Assembly: GCA_965230425.1 (NCBI GenBank)
Contig: CBDDKW010000019.1
Span: forward strand, 1 to 64,000
DNA: 64,000 nt
Direction of reading: 5' to 3'
From: CBDDKW01 sp965230425
GTDB lineage: Bacteria > Pseudomonadota > Gammaproteobacteria > UBA1113
Below, piece by piece: positions 9,033 to 17,776 of the stretch. Under the pieces are notes generated by a model. That model saw nothing but the letters and a program-made list of their open reading frames with translations. It searched no databases and had not been told where the DNA came from. Numbering within the stretch: position 1 is the stretch's first letter; every line of letters begins with the position of its first letter. The position numbers were made by a program, and so were the translations under genes.

Positions 9033-9857
9033 CTATGAAAAAAGTGCTAGCACTTCCTCAACTGCCAGTCGTTTCTGTCCTTTACAACTGATATTGCGGC
9101 GTACCTTGAATGTTGTTAATTCGGCATTAGCATATGCCTGGCGAGTAAAATCTGTATAGTGATTAGAGATAAGTACTTTAATATCACGTTTAGCTGAGGT
9201 ATGTGCCAAATCAGCTAACTGTTGTTGCTGTTCTAAGGAAAATTGCTGATGGTATTGAGTAAAATAAGCAGACTGGCTCAAGGGTACGTAGGGTGGATCA
9301 CAATAAATCACATCATTTGCCTGTGCTTGCTGTATGACATTGGCAAAGTCTTTGCAGACAAAAGTGGCCTGCTGGGCTTTTTGCGCAAAATAAGTCATTT
9401 CTTTTGCGGGGAAATAAGGACGCTTAAAACTGCCAAAGGGCACATTGAAGCCACCACTATTATTGTAGCGGCATAGCCCATTATAACTATGACGATTCAA
9501 ATATAAAAATAACAAAGAACGCTCACGCTTGTTTTTACTCGTATTAAATTGTTCACGTAAATCATAATAAGCAGATTCTTGATTATTTTTTTCGCTAAAC
9601 AGTTTTTTCGCGTCTTTAATAAAACGCTGTTTCTCTCGTTTTAATACATTATAAAGATTAATCAGGTCGGCATTATTATCATTTAAGATATAACGAGGGT
9701 AGTTGGTATTTAAAAATACAGCACCAGCACCAACAAATGGTTCGATCAAACACTCACCCGCAGGTAGTAATGTTTTAATACGATCAGTGAGTAAATATTT
9801 TCCACCTGCCCATTTGAGAAAGGGCCTACATTTTTCCATACTCGCAATTAAGTCCAA
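9033..9857 (-). CDS. dam: Dam-type adenine-N6 DNA methyltransferase
   Basis: Methylates adenine in DNA, GATC in the Dam family, for mismatch repair strand marking and replication control. FLKWAGGK (residues 13-20) is the AdoMet-binding motif typical of D12 class (alpha) methylases, IEPFVGAGAVF (38-48) follows, and the catalytic DPPY is at 187-190. Length is 274 residues, against about 270-280 for Dam. The true start may be Met7 (9839), whose N-terminus matches the family better. No restriction endonuclease lies beside it, which supports a solitary Dam instead of a restriction-modification partner. Confidence 0.92.
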   Translation of the reverse strand: MDLIASMEKCRPFLKWAGGKYLLTDRIKTLLPAGECLIEPFVGAGAVFLNTNYPRYILNDNNADLINLYNVLKREKQRFIKDAKKLFSEKNNQESAYYDLREQFNTSKNKRERSLLFLYLNRHSYNGLCRYNNSGGFNVPFGSFKRPYFPAKEMTYFAQKAQQATFVCKDFANVIQQAQANDVIYCDPPYVPLSQSAYFTQYHQQFSLEQQQQLADLAHTSAKRDIKVLISNHYTDFTRQAYANAELTTFKVRRNISCKGQKRLAVEEVLALFS

Positions 9858-9950
9858 CGATACTGAAGCTAGCTATTGTACATGTATTTTTACTTAGAAG
9901 CAGTGGCTGAGGACTCTTTAAATAGAGAAAGCTCTACTATTATTGATAAT

Positions 9951-10766
9951 CTACTCTGTAGGATGACTATTGCTTTGAGTACTACTGGCGACCGTCGCCA
10001 TGGGGGTACGTCCATTGGCGGGTTGCACTGGACGGGCATTATTATCAGTCACTCTTTTATGAAAAAACTCAAGTTGCTGTGCCGATACACTCATGGGATT
10101 TTGCATCACCAGCCAACTAACATTTTCGCTACAGGGTGGTGTGGTTAATGAGCCTGTATAAAAATAAACACTATCATCTTTAGGTAGCAAATCAGCGGGA
10201 TTTAACTGTGCCTGTTTAATATCAATGGTTTGTCCCATACTTGGAAAAGGGTTCGTCAATAAGGTGGTGAGAAAGCTATTGGCTTTACCTTGATCCATTA
10301 ATACCCCAATGACGAGTAATTTACCCTCAGAATTCTTATGTACCAAATGTGCTGCTAAGGGGAAGCTTTTGCCTTTGATTTGATGTTCGCTAGGGGCATG
10401 AAAATGGATCCCCTGTAGATAATAATTTACCCCAGCAAAATTAACGTATTCTTGCTGGCCTGCTTGGGGGAAGGTAATGTTTAAATTATGTTTATTTAAG
10501 CTCAGCTCGTAGGGGGTTGCTTGATAATGAGGCACAATAGCATTATCGCTTGATTGTACAGGAATCGTTTTCTCAATATTAATGGGCGATTGCTCTTTAC
10601 CTTGACTGCAGGCTGCATATTGGGCGTCTAATTGGCCCCAGGCCTGAGGACCATGCTTACCTTGATATTGCCAATTATCATTACCTTGGCTCTTAGCTGC
10701 CCAGGCAGTGTTTGCTAAACAAACTGATAAACCAACGCTGAGTAAAACAATCTTTGTGAATTTCAT
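9951..10766 (-). CDS. Periplasmic alpha-class carbonic anhydrase
   Basis: Interconverts CO2 and bicarbonate, here in the periplasm. A signal peptide with an AWA cleavage site after residue 23 precedes the mature protein. Family motifs are intact: QSPINI (59-64), HFHAPSEH with zinc ligands H121 and H123, AAHLVH with third ligand H140, TPPCSE and NARPVQP near the C-terminus. Length 271 residues is normal for bacterial alpha enzymes. It stands alone between dam and the DUF4143 ATPase. The spacer upstream (10767-11038) shows no gene or strong signal. Confidence 0.95.
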   Translation of the reverse strand: MKFTKIVLLSVGLSVCLANTAWAAKSQGNDNWQYQGKHGPQAWGQLDAQYAACSQGKEQSPINIEKTIPVQSSDNAIVPHYQATPYELSLNKHNLNITFPQAGQQEYVNFAGVNYYLQGIHFHAPSEHQIKGKSFPLAAHLVHKNSEGKLLVIGVLMDQGKANSFLTTLLTNPFPSMGQTIDIKQAQLNPADLLPKDDSVYFYTGSLTTPPCSENVSWLVMQNPMSVSAQQLEFFHKRVTDNNARPVQPANGRTPMATVASSTQSNSHPTE

Positions 10767-11038
10767 GGTGATTCCTGTCCTTCATTTCTCCAGAAAAATA
10801 CCTTTTTAGCCTAGCGTATGTGGGCAATTTTTGCGAATTTTTCAGTGTCTTAGTATTGGAATGACCAGTATGTTGGATATTTATCAACATACTGGTTACA
10901 TTCTTAGTGAGATATGAGTAGTATATATTTTCTACAGAGGACGGGATGGTTTAATAAATACACAGCTATGTAAAATAGAGAATAGCCTAAACTCGTCAGC
11001 GATGATTAATAATGAAGCACTTTCTAGATGATGATTAT

Positions 11039-12373
11039 TTATATATGGTTTTGTAGAAGCTCTATAAGCTTTTCAGTGAGATACAATGGTAAGCGAAAAA
11101 TATCAGTCTTAGGATCTAAATAGGGTTGATTCGCAGATAAAATAACACTCTGTGCGGGGTGATATTTGTTAATATATTTATCCAGGCTCTTGGTACGAGT
11201 TGTTTTTCCAGATTTTACCTCAATAGGAATAATTTGGCCTTGTAGAGGCATTAAGAATTCAATTTCAGAGCGATCTTCTTGCCAATTAAAAAGCTCTTGT
11301 TGCGTCATCAATTGTTGGGCAACAAAGTTTTCCGCGAAGTAACCTTTGTACGTGCCGTAGTCATAATCTAAAATTAAGCTAGGATCGATGCCATTCATGG
11401 CACCTAGCAAACCAATATCAAACATCATGAGCTTAAATAAATTATCTTTTGTATATGCTTTTATAGGTTGTTCAAATGAACTAACAATAGGAAGTTGGAT
11501 AACTAATTCAGCAGCCTCGAGCCAATCAATCACATTGACTAGTTGACGATAACGATTAATATTCGGCAGAATTTCTTTAAATCGAAATCGACTGGTACTA
11601 ATGTCATAATGATTGGCAAGTTGTGTTGGTACTGCACGCCAGGTACGGTCAATATGCATTGCATTAACTTTACCTGCGTGTTTTGTAATATCAGCATAGT
11701 ATGCCTTAATTAATTCTTCTTGCTTTTCACGCACTTGTAACGTTGCTGTATACAGGTTCTCTTGTTGTTCGCTGAAAATACTGACAACCTCAGGTAAACC
11801 ACCGGTAATAAAATAGTGTTGCAAACGTTCCCATAGGCGTTGATGTTTAAGAGCAGAAATAATTTCTATATTATCGTAGGCGCTTATAAAATCTGCTGCA
11901 TAATTATCTCCAACCCCTGCTAGAAATTCAGTAAATGTCATTGGATAAAGATGTAGCATATCCACTTTGCCTACTGGATAAGAGGTTTCATTTAAATGTA
12001 AACCCAGCAGTGAACCAGCGCTGCAAAGGGCAAGCTCTGGCAGATCTTCGCAGAAATATTTTAAGCTAGTGAGGGCATGAGGGCAGGCTTGTATCTCATC
12101 AAAGATCAATAAGTCTTCGCGGATATTAATGTGAGTTTTCAGTTGGAAACATAGATCGTCAAGAATGCGCTTTGGCTCAAGATCTTGCTCAAATAAAGCT
12201 TGCAAGGGTATTTGTTTTTCAAAGTTTATAATATGAACATTCTTGAAATACTCACGACCAAACTGGGTCAATAAGTAGGTTTTACCTGTCTGGCGTACTC
12301 CACGTAATATCAATGGCTTACGGTTTGGGGCAACTTTCCAAGCAGCTAATTTGTGCATTAAATGTCGTTTCAT
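11039..12373 (-). CDS. AAA ATPase with C-terminal DUF4143 nuclease-like domain
   Basis: This 444-residue protein belongs to the widespread AAA_14/DUF4143 family, whose function is not settled. Walker A GVRQTGKT is at residues 25-32, Walker B is in LLIFDEIQ near 97-104, and sensor-like CSAGSLLGL near 137 follows. The C-terminal DUF4143 part has EIEFL and IPIEVKSGK near 370-390, which is a PD-(D/E)xK-like core. Such genes are often acquired accessory genes. Directly upstream are 2.5 copies of a 33-bp tandem repeat that may control it. Both strands lack obvious operon partners. Confidence 0.85.
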   Translation of the reverse strand: MKRHLMHKLAAWKVAPNRKPLILRGVRQTGKTYLLTQFGREYFKNVHIINFEKQIPLQALFEQDLEPKRILDDLCFQLKTHINIREDLLIFDEIQACPHALTSLKYFCEDLPELALCSAGSLLGLHLNETSYPVGKVDMLHLYPMTFTEFLAGVGDNYAADFISAYDNIEIISALKHQRLWERLQHYFITGGLPEVVSIFSEQQENLYTATLQVREKQEELIKAYYADITKHAGKVNAMHIDRTWRAVPTQLANHYDISTSRFRFKEILPNINRYRQLVNVIDWLEAAELVIQLPIVSSFEQPIKAYTKDNLFKLMMFDIGLLGAMNGIDPSLILDYDYGTYKGYFAENFVAQQLMTQQELFNWQEDRSEIEFLMPLQGQIIPIEVKSGKTTRTKSLDKYINKYHPAQSVILSANQPYLDPKTDIFRLPLYLTEKLIELLQNHI

Positions 12374-12395
12374 GGCATAAGCTTAGTCATTTATG

Positions 12396-12477
12396 CCACT
12401 TTTTACAAGTAAAAAGTGTAGTAAATTACCACTTTTTGCAAGTAAAAAGTGTAGTGAATTGCCACTTTTTACAAGTT
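12396..12477. repeat. 33-bp tandem repeat (2.5 copies) upstream of the DUF4143 ATPase
   Basis: Units are 12396-12428, 12429-12461 and a partial unit from 12462. Each contains the inverted repeat CACTTTTT-(A/G)CAAGT-AAAAAGTG. They start only about 20 bases before the ATPase start codon, in the position of a promoter or operator. Confidence 0.8.
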
Positions 12478-12641
12478 CCATATGTATCAATTGGTTACTT
12501 TTGGTCCTAGCGCAAGTGGCATGAGATTACAGAATAGAGCCTTATTAACTGTAGATTAACCTTAAAGTTAAGAGTTCAATGAGGTAAAATAAGTATTTTG
12601 CGATTGGGTTTCGTGCATTATTGAAATTGAAGGAAAATACT

Positions 12642-13202
12642 ATGTTGAAATTATTTGCTGTATTGTTAGGTGGTCGTGCACCTGGGGCCCGCATAGAGTT
12701 ACACGATGTTGTATTTACGGTGGGTACATCGCTTGAAGCTAGATATCCATACCTGATCCATAAGTGGTTTGGAGATGTTAAGCGTTTACATGTGGATTCA
12801 TCAGCGGAGTTAACAGTAGTGGATGGCTATCAAGTATTCATACAGTCCGAACCACCACCTGCGGAAAGAAAACAACCATCGCTGTATTTTGTCAATTTTG
12901 GTGGTTACCATCCAGGCGTATTTGGAGAAATGCATGAGATGAGCTTTTATGTTGGTCATGATAAAAAAGAAATCGTAGCCAAAGCTAAGCGAGATCTTTG
13001 CGTAGATGATTTCCAACAGCATTGTGATGATAGCCATGAGATTGCAGTGGATGATTTACTAGAGATTAATCAAGTTGAACAATACTATATTCACCTAGAA
13101 CCAACAATGGCACCTAATGATATTATAATTGAATCTTCTTATCGACGATTAGATGTGCCGAAAACTGTTGAAATGGCCGAAAATCTTAAAGAGTTAGCCT
13201 AG
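12642..13202 (+). CDS. DUF1543 family protein
   Basis: A 186-residue soluble protein beginning MLKLFAVLLGGRAPGARIE, which fits the DUF1543 family as I recall it (conserved LGGRA and ELHDVVF near the N-terminus, W-F-G-D-x-K-R-L-H-V-D near residue 50). Biochemical function is unknown. The start at 12642 is chosen because AAGGAAAA lies just upstream; the in-frame codon 21 bases earlier lacks a ribosome site and precedes the conserved N-terminus. A strong hairpin terminator follows. Confidence 0.75.
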   Translation: MLKLFAVLLGGRAPGARIELHDVVFTVGTSLEARYPYLIHKWFGDVKRLHVDSSAELTVVDGYQVFIQSEPPPAERKQPSLYFVNFGGYHPGVFGEMHEMSFYVGHDKKEIVAKAKRDLCVDDFQQHCDDSHEIAVDDLLEINQVEQYYIHLEPTMAPNDIIIESSYRRLDVPKTVEMAENLKELA

Positions 13203-13213
13203 ACCAACGACAT

Positions 13214-13340
13214 ACGCTTGGGGATTCTTAAGGGGAGTCAGCGTAGACTCCCCTTAAGTCGCCGTTACGCGAACTTGGTTCGCGTAGGCGAAATATTACT
13301 AGGAAATAAATACCCCGAGGCTTGCCTCGGGGATTTTTAT
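13214..13340. repeat. 127-bp triple-hairpin repeat, copy 1
   Basis: Three successive stem-loops: CTTAAGGGGAGTC / GACTCCCCTTAAG, CGCGAAC / GTTCGCG, and CCCCGAGG / CCTCGGGG followed by ATTTTTAT. It is the same length as, and nearly identical to, 32554-32680. The last stem with its T tract can terminate transcription of the DUF1543 gene. Confidence 0.85.
13313..13340 (+). terminator. Rho-independent terminator
   Basis: CCCCGAGG-CTTG-CCTCGGGG followed by ATTTTTAT. On the opposite strand an AT-rich tract also follows the stem, so it may act for the convergent monooxygenase gene too. Confidence 0.75.
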
Positions 13341-13378
13341 TTTTCCATATAGTGAATTTTTATTGCATCGATTATAAA

Positions 13379-14920
13379 TTAAAATCGCCATGCAATATGT
13401 CCATCAGGTCTTACCAGTACAGCACTATAATCTTCCATTTGATATAAATCTACAAAATCTTGATTCACATCAATAAAGTTTTTTTTCAATTGATAAGAAA
13501 CCAATGGGTACAGATTGGGGATAGGGAGTGCTGATTTGAGTGATTCAACATCGCAATCTGGACTGAGCAATAAAACAAATTTATCCCTGAATAGATCTAA
13601 TGTGGATAATATCTTGCCTTCCATCTTTATTTCACAATGGGGTGCTCTGCCGCCAGGGCTTGATGAGGGATGGTAGATGTCTGGATCAAACTCTTCTGTG
13701 GTTTCAATATTGCTGTATATAGCATTTGAGCGATAAATAAATCCTAAATCAAGCCCACGATGATTTAATTGAGTTTTTTGTAATGACAATGCTTTTTTAA
13801 ATTTTTCTTTTTCTCCCTCATTCTTAGACTGTATAATATTTATTAATGTCTCTGAATTACGGCAACTCCACTCAATAGTATACGCTGCTATCGGTTGACG
13901 TTCTTGCTGATAGGAATCCAACAAATCAGGCTCCGCGAAGTTATTAATAACATAAGCCAGTTTCCACGCTAGGTTATGTGCATCATGTATACCTGTATTC
14001 ATTCCCATACCACCCGTCGGTGGCATCCTGTGTGCGGAATCACCAACAAGAAAGACTCTTTTATTTCTATACTGCTCTGCATTTAGGCTCGCCATTTGCC
14101 AAATTGATGTATTTATAATATTGACTTGTAGTTTGGATTCTTCGGCAACGTCACGCACGAGTTTAACGCAATAATTCTGATCAAATTCATGTTTGCTGCC
14201 ATCAGTGCGTTGTGCAATTATCCATTTTTGTTTTAGATCAACTGCCATAATAAACTTACCTTGCTGCTCTGGCTTGGTAAAAACTGTAACGGTAGCAGGG
14301 TTGGTTACAAAATTAGAAGGCAGTTCTACATCACAGTATACACTTAAGAAATTCCCCATGTTTTCAATTCCGCTCATACCTATATCAAGATTATTTCTAA
14401 TGTCGCTATGGGCACCATCTGCGGCTATTAAATATTGGCAGCGTATGGTCTCATGTTTGTTGGTGTTTTTATTTAACAATATACAATCAACAAATTCGCC
14501 GTGTTGTTGCATAGAGTTCAATTTCGTAGAAAATTTAATTTGACAATGTTCTTGATCTAGCACTGCAGCCAATAATTCTTTCTCAACAAAATCTTGAGTG
14601 ACCAAACAACTGCTGCTAGGACTATCAGTAAATTCAGACTCTTCTACTTTTATTTCCCCGACGATCTTTCCTTTTAAGCATTCCATCCATAATAATCTGC
14701 GAGCATTGGCTGATAGTTCATGAGAACGAACGGCTGATTCAATTCCCCAATTGCGGAATAATTCCATGGTGCGGACATTTACACCACGTGCTTTGGGGTG
14801 GATCGTGATGCCTGGGTGTTTTTCCACCAGCATATTGTTGATGCCTTGTTGACTTAGAGCTAATGACAAACTCAATCCAACAGGACCCGCGCCACAAATT
14901 AATATAGGTACTTCAGTCAT
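13379..14920 (-). CDS. FAD-dependent aromatic hydroxylase/monooxygenase (PheA/TfdB/UbiH-like)
   Basis: A class A flavoprotein monooxygenase of about 513 residues. The Rossmann FAD motif LICGAGPVGLS sits at the N-terminus, ARGVN and an AADGAHSDIRN (DG motif) occur mid-protein, and VFLVGDSAHRMPPTGGMGMN is the second FAD motif. The C-terminus shows the thioredoxin-like end of the phenol-hydroxylase type (DYSAVLVRPDGHIAWR). The start at 14920 (MTEVPIL) fits the family better than the codon 15 bases upstream. Substrates in this family range from phenols to polyketides, and none can be named here. A decayed methyltransferase lies immediately upstream on the same strand, suggesting a remnant of a small biosynthetic or degradative cluster. 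Confidence 0.85.
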   Translation of the reverse strand: MTEVPILICGAGPVGLSLSLALSQQGINNMLVEKHPGITIHPKARGVNVRTMELFRNWGIESAVRSHELSANARRLLWMECLKGKIVGEIKVEESEFTDSPSSSCLVTQDFVEKELLAAVLDQEHCQIKFSTKLNSMQQHGEFVDCILLNKNTNKHETIRCQYLIAADGAHSDIRNNLDIGMSGIENMGNFLSVYCDVELPSNFVTNPATVTVFTKPEQQGKFIMAVDLKQKWIIAQRTDGSKHEFDQNYCVKLVRDVAEESKLQVNIINTSIWQMASLNAEQYRNKRVFLVGDSAHRMPPTGGMGMNTGIHDAHNLAWKLAYVINNFAEPDLLDSYQQERQPIAAYTIEWSCRNSETLINIIQSKNEGEKEKFKKALSLQKTQLNHRGLDLGFIYRSNAIYSNIETTEEFDPDIYHPSSSPGGRAPHCEIKMEGKILSTLDLFRDKFVLLLSPDCDVESLKSALPIPNLYPLVSYQLKKNFIDVNQDFVDLYQMEDYSAVLVRPDGHIAWRF

Positions 14921-14948
14921 AACTTTTACTTCCAAAATCGTTTATATC

Positions 14949-15227
14949 TCATTGCTTTTTTGCGACCGTCAATATTCGATCTGACTTATCCTTGGAGAGC
15001 CTTGAGCCATCAACATCACACTGCCGGATTACCTTGAAGCCATTTTGATGCAGCATCTCTTTGAGCTGATAAGCTGTATAGACTTGTAGAGTCTGTGAGC
15101 TTCTAGTGATTTTGGGCTTGCTTGACCCACGCTGCTCATAGTGGGTTGTATAGGATGCTAAAGTACCTGCTTCATCGATTGTGCTGTATTGAATATCACG
15201 AATTTTTGTATTGCCCGTAATTTCTTG
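14949..15227 (-). pseudogene. C-terminal relic of a class I SAM-dependent methyltransferase
   Basis: The minus-strand frame ending at 14949 is open for about 92 codons from an in-frame stop at 15228-15230. It encodes the end of a methyltransferase: a YTAYQLKEMLHQNGFKVI helix-strand pattern, then a D-V-D-G-S-R-L-S stretch, ending in ILTVAKKQ. The SAM-binding motif I part is absent upstream, so the gene is truncated. It ends about 28 bases before the monooxygenase start. Confidence 0.65.
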
Positions 15228-15300
15228 TCAGAAGTATATATAGTTGGTGTGTCGTCTATCTACGCTATCTTTTGCAAAGATAGCTCTGGCAGACAAGCCC

Positions 15301-15410
15301 GCTTGTCTCACGAAGCGCTTCGCGCATAGTGAGAAAGCTAGCTCTAACTCGCTTCGGTGGCGTGCCGCCCGAAGCTCGCTTGCCTCACGAAGCGCTTTGC
15401 GCTTAGTGAG
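15301..15410. repeat. Paired 33-nt hairpin repeats beside the tRNA
   Basis: 15301-15333 and 15378-15410 are near-identical direct copies. Each has CTCACGAAGCGC followed by a GC-rich turn and AGTGAG, so each can form a stem-loop. They lie just downstream of tRNA-Ile2. Confidence 0.7.
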
Positions 15411-15423
15411 GTAGAGCGTAGGG

Positions 15424-15500
<77 letters not shown>

Positions 15501-15548
15501 GTTATTTCAAACCGGATTGAGACATTATATTATCTCAATGAATCACTG

Positions 15549-17429
15549 TCACTCTTCGTCTGTATCTAAGAAGCTGTTTAATTCTTCTGAACGACTTGGG
15601 TGACGTAATTTACGTAAAGCTTTTGCTTCAATTTGACGGATGCGTTCGCGAGTAACGTCAAACTGTTTACCGACTTCTTCAAGCGTGTGGTCTGTATTCA
15701 TATCAATACCAAAGCGCATCCGTAGTACTTTCGCTTCTCTCGGTGTTAAAGAGCCGAGTACTGCTTGTACCGCTTCGCGTAAGCCTTCGTTGGTAGCGGC
15801 ATCTAATGGTGATACGGTTGATGGATCTTCAATAAATTCACCTAAATGTGAATCTTCATCATCACCAATAGGTGTTTCCATTGAAATGGGTTCTTTGGCA
15901 ATTTTTAAAACTTTTCTGACTTTATCTTCTGGCATATCCAGGCGAATACTGAGCTCTTCAGGAGTAGGTTCCTGCCCGGTTTCTTGCAACATTTGCCTGG
16001 AAACACGATTGAGCTTATTAATAGTTTCAATCATGTGTACAGGAATACGTATGGTGCGAGCCTGATCAGCAATGGAACGTGTAATCGCTTGGCGGATCCA
16101 CCAGGTAGCATAGGTAGAGAACTTATAACCGCGGCGGTATTCAAATTTATCCACGGCTTTCATTAAGCCGATATTGCCTTCTTGAATTAAATCTAAGAAT
16201 TGTAAGCCACGGTTGGTGTATTTTTTCGCGATGGAAATCACCAAGCGTAAATTCGCTTCCACCATTTCTTTCTTCGCACGTCTGGCTTTCGCTTCGCCGA
16301 TGGACATTTTGCGGTTGATTTCTTTAATTTCAGTAATGGCCAGTTCACTGCTTTCAGCCAAGGCTAACAGTTTCTTTTGTGCTCTAACGATATCTTTTGT
16401 AGCTGCGGCTAATGCTTCTGAATAGGATTGTTCCGCATTCACATGTGCAGTTACCCAGTCTAGATTGGTTTCTTGACGTGGGAATGATGCAATAAAATCT
16501 TTACGTGGCATCTTACAACGCTTGATGCAGATGCTCATAATGGTTTTTTCATGTTCACGTAATTCTTCAAGTAAACTACGCATATGTTGATTTAATTTTT
16601 CAAACTGCTTAGGCACCAGCTTGAATTTGATAAATGCCTCAGCCAATTCTTTGCGTTTTTTAATGGTTGTTTTATGATCTTTACCACGTTTTTCTTCAGA
16701 TTTAATGGCTGCATTGTATAATTTTTCTAATTCGGTGAAGCGTTCTTTAACGACGATTGGATCTGGGCCAGAGTCTACAGGCTCACTATCTTCAGTATTA
16801 CCGCCATCACCATCATCATCTTCTTCTTCTTCGCTATCTTCTGCTTGCTCATCAGCCGCTGCTTTTTCTTTGAGAGCCGCCTGTTGCTGAGCTTGTTGAA
16901 CAGCAAACTCTTCTTCTAAATCCGTGAATCCACTGATAATGTCACTTAGGCGCCAAGATTCTTCTTCATCGATTTGTTTATATTCATCCAATATATATTT
17001 AATCATGGCAGGATTTTCTGCGAAGGCATTTTGTACCATTTGGTTGCCTTCTTCGATACGACGGGCAATAGCGATTTCGCCTTGTCGAGTCAATAATTCC
17101 ACAGTACCCATTTCACGCATGTACATACGTACAGGGTCGGAGGTGCGATGAGTTTCAGCATGGAAACTGGTGAGCTGTTCTGCTGCTTCCTCGGCTGCGG
17201 TATCATCGCTTGCTGCTGCCTCTACCATCAATAAGGTATCTGGATCTGGGGTACCTTCAAAGACTGGGATCCCCATATCACCAAACATACTAACAATGAC
17301 AGCCACCTGATCTGCCTCAATGATGTCAGCAGGTAAATGGTCATTAATTTCTGCATACGTGAGGTATCCTTGCTCTTTACCTCGATCAATTAATTGCTTT
17401 AGTTGAGATTGTTGTTGGTTTTCAGCCAT
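15549..17429 (-). CDS. rpoD: RNA polymerase primary sigma factor (sigma-70)
   Basis: Directs RNA polymerase to housekeeping promoters. Region 1.1 is at the N-terminus, region 1.2 is around SDPVRMYMREMG, and a long acidic non-conserved region includes an EEEEDDDGDGG run. Regions 2.1-2.4 appear in KKYTNRGLQFLDLIQEGNIG through STYATWWIRQAI, region 3 follows, and region 4.2 is THTLEEVGKQFDVTRERIRQIE-like near the C-terminus. Length 626 residues is typical of gammaproteobacterial RpoD. It is the last gene of the rpsU-yqeY-dnaG-rpoD block, but a 347-bp spacer separates it from dnaG, so it probably has its own promoter. Confidence 0.98.
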   Translation of the reverse strand: MAENQQQSQLKQLIDRGKEQGYLTYAEINDHLPADIIEADQVAVIVSMFGDMGIPVFEGTPDPDTLLMVEAAASDDTAAEEAAEQLTSFHAETHRTSDPVRMYMREMGTVELLTRQGEIAIARRIEEGNQMVQNAFAENPAMIKYILDEYKQIDEEESWRLSDIISGFTDLEEEFAVQQAQQQAALKEKAAADEQAEDSEEEEDDDGDGGNTEDSEPVDSGPDPIVVKERFTELEKLYNAAIKSEEKRGKDHKTTIKKRKELAEAFIKFKLVPKQFEKLNQHMRSLLEELREHEKTIMSICIKRCKMPRKDFIASFPRQETNLDWVTAHVNAEQSYSEALAAATKDIVRAQKKLLALAESSELAITEIKEINRKMSIGEAKARRAKKEMVEANLRLVISIAKKYTNRGLQFLDLIQEGNIGLMKAVDKFEYRRGYKFSTYATWWIRQAITRSIADQARTIRIPVHMIETINKLNRVSRQMLQETGQEPTPEELSIRLDMPEDKVRKVLKIAKEPISMETPIGDDEDSHLGEFIEDPSTVSPLDAATNEGLREAVQAVLGSLTPREAKVLRMRFGIDMNTDHTLEEVGKQFDVTRERIRQIEAKALRKLRHPSRSEELNSFLDTDEE

Positions 17430-17776
17430 AATCGTTCATGTCACCGTCAATCAAATAGGTCAAATATCATTCTATGTACAAGATCGTCCTAGTCTGTCTT
17501 GTTATATACAACTCATTGATTTTACTAATGAATTGTGCGAAAGTGCGGCGTGTTTTTACGCCATGTTTTACTTTCCGCAGCGCCTACCGCCGCGTTAATA
17601 TCAAGTCCCAATATATGAGCATAAATATACAGTCTTTTGAATGAGCCGCGTATTGTATGCTTTTTGTATCCCTATAGCTAGCATTTATGCCACTTTTTGT
17701 GGCTGCTAGAGCCGAATAGGGGTTTATAATGTGCTCTTCGTGCCAACAGGCCTGAGCAATGCTTTTCCTTATTAAC
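17430..17776. other. Spacer between dnaG and rpoD
   Basis: No gene is seen. A small GCCAC-TTTTT-GTGGC hairpin lies near 17693-17707. In gammaproteobacteria internal rpoD promoters usually sit inside or after dnaG; none is clear enough here to call. Confidence 0.4.

Noticed and set aside
9033..9857. Restriction-modification system around the adenine methylase
   Set aside because: No endonuclease or specificity gene is adjacent; the protein has Dam length and motifs.
12396..12477. Possible CRISPR array
   Set aside because: The 33-bp units are directly adjacent with no spacers, only 2.5 copies, and no cas genes are nearby.
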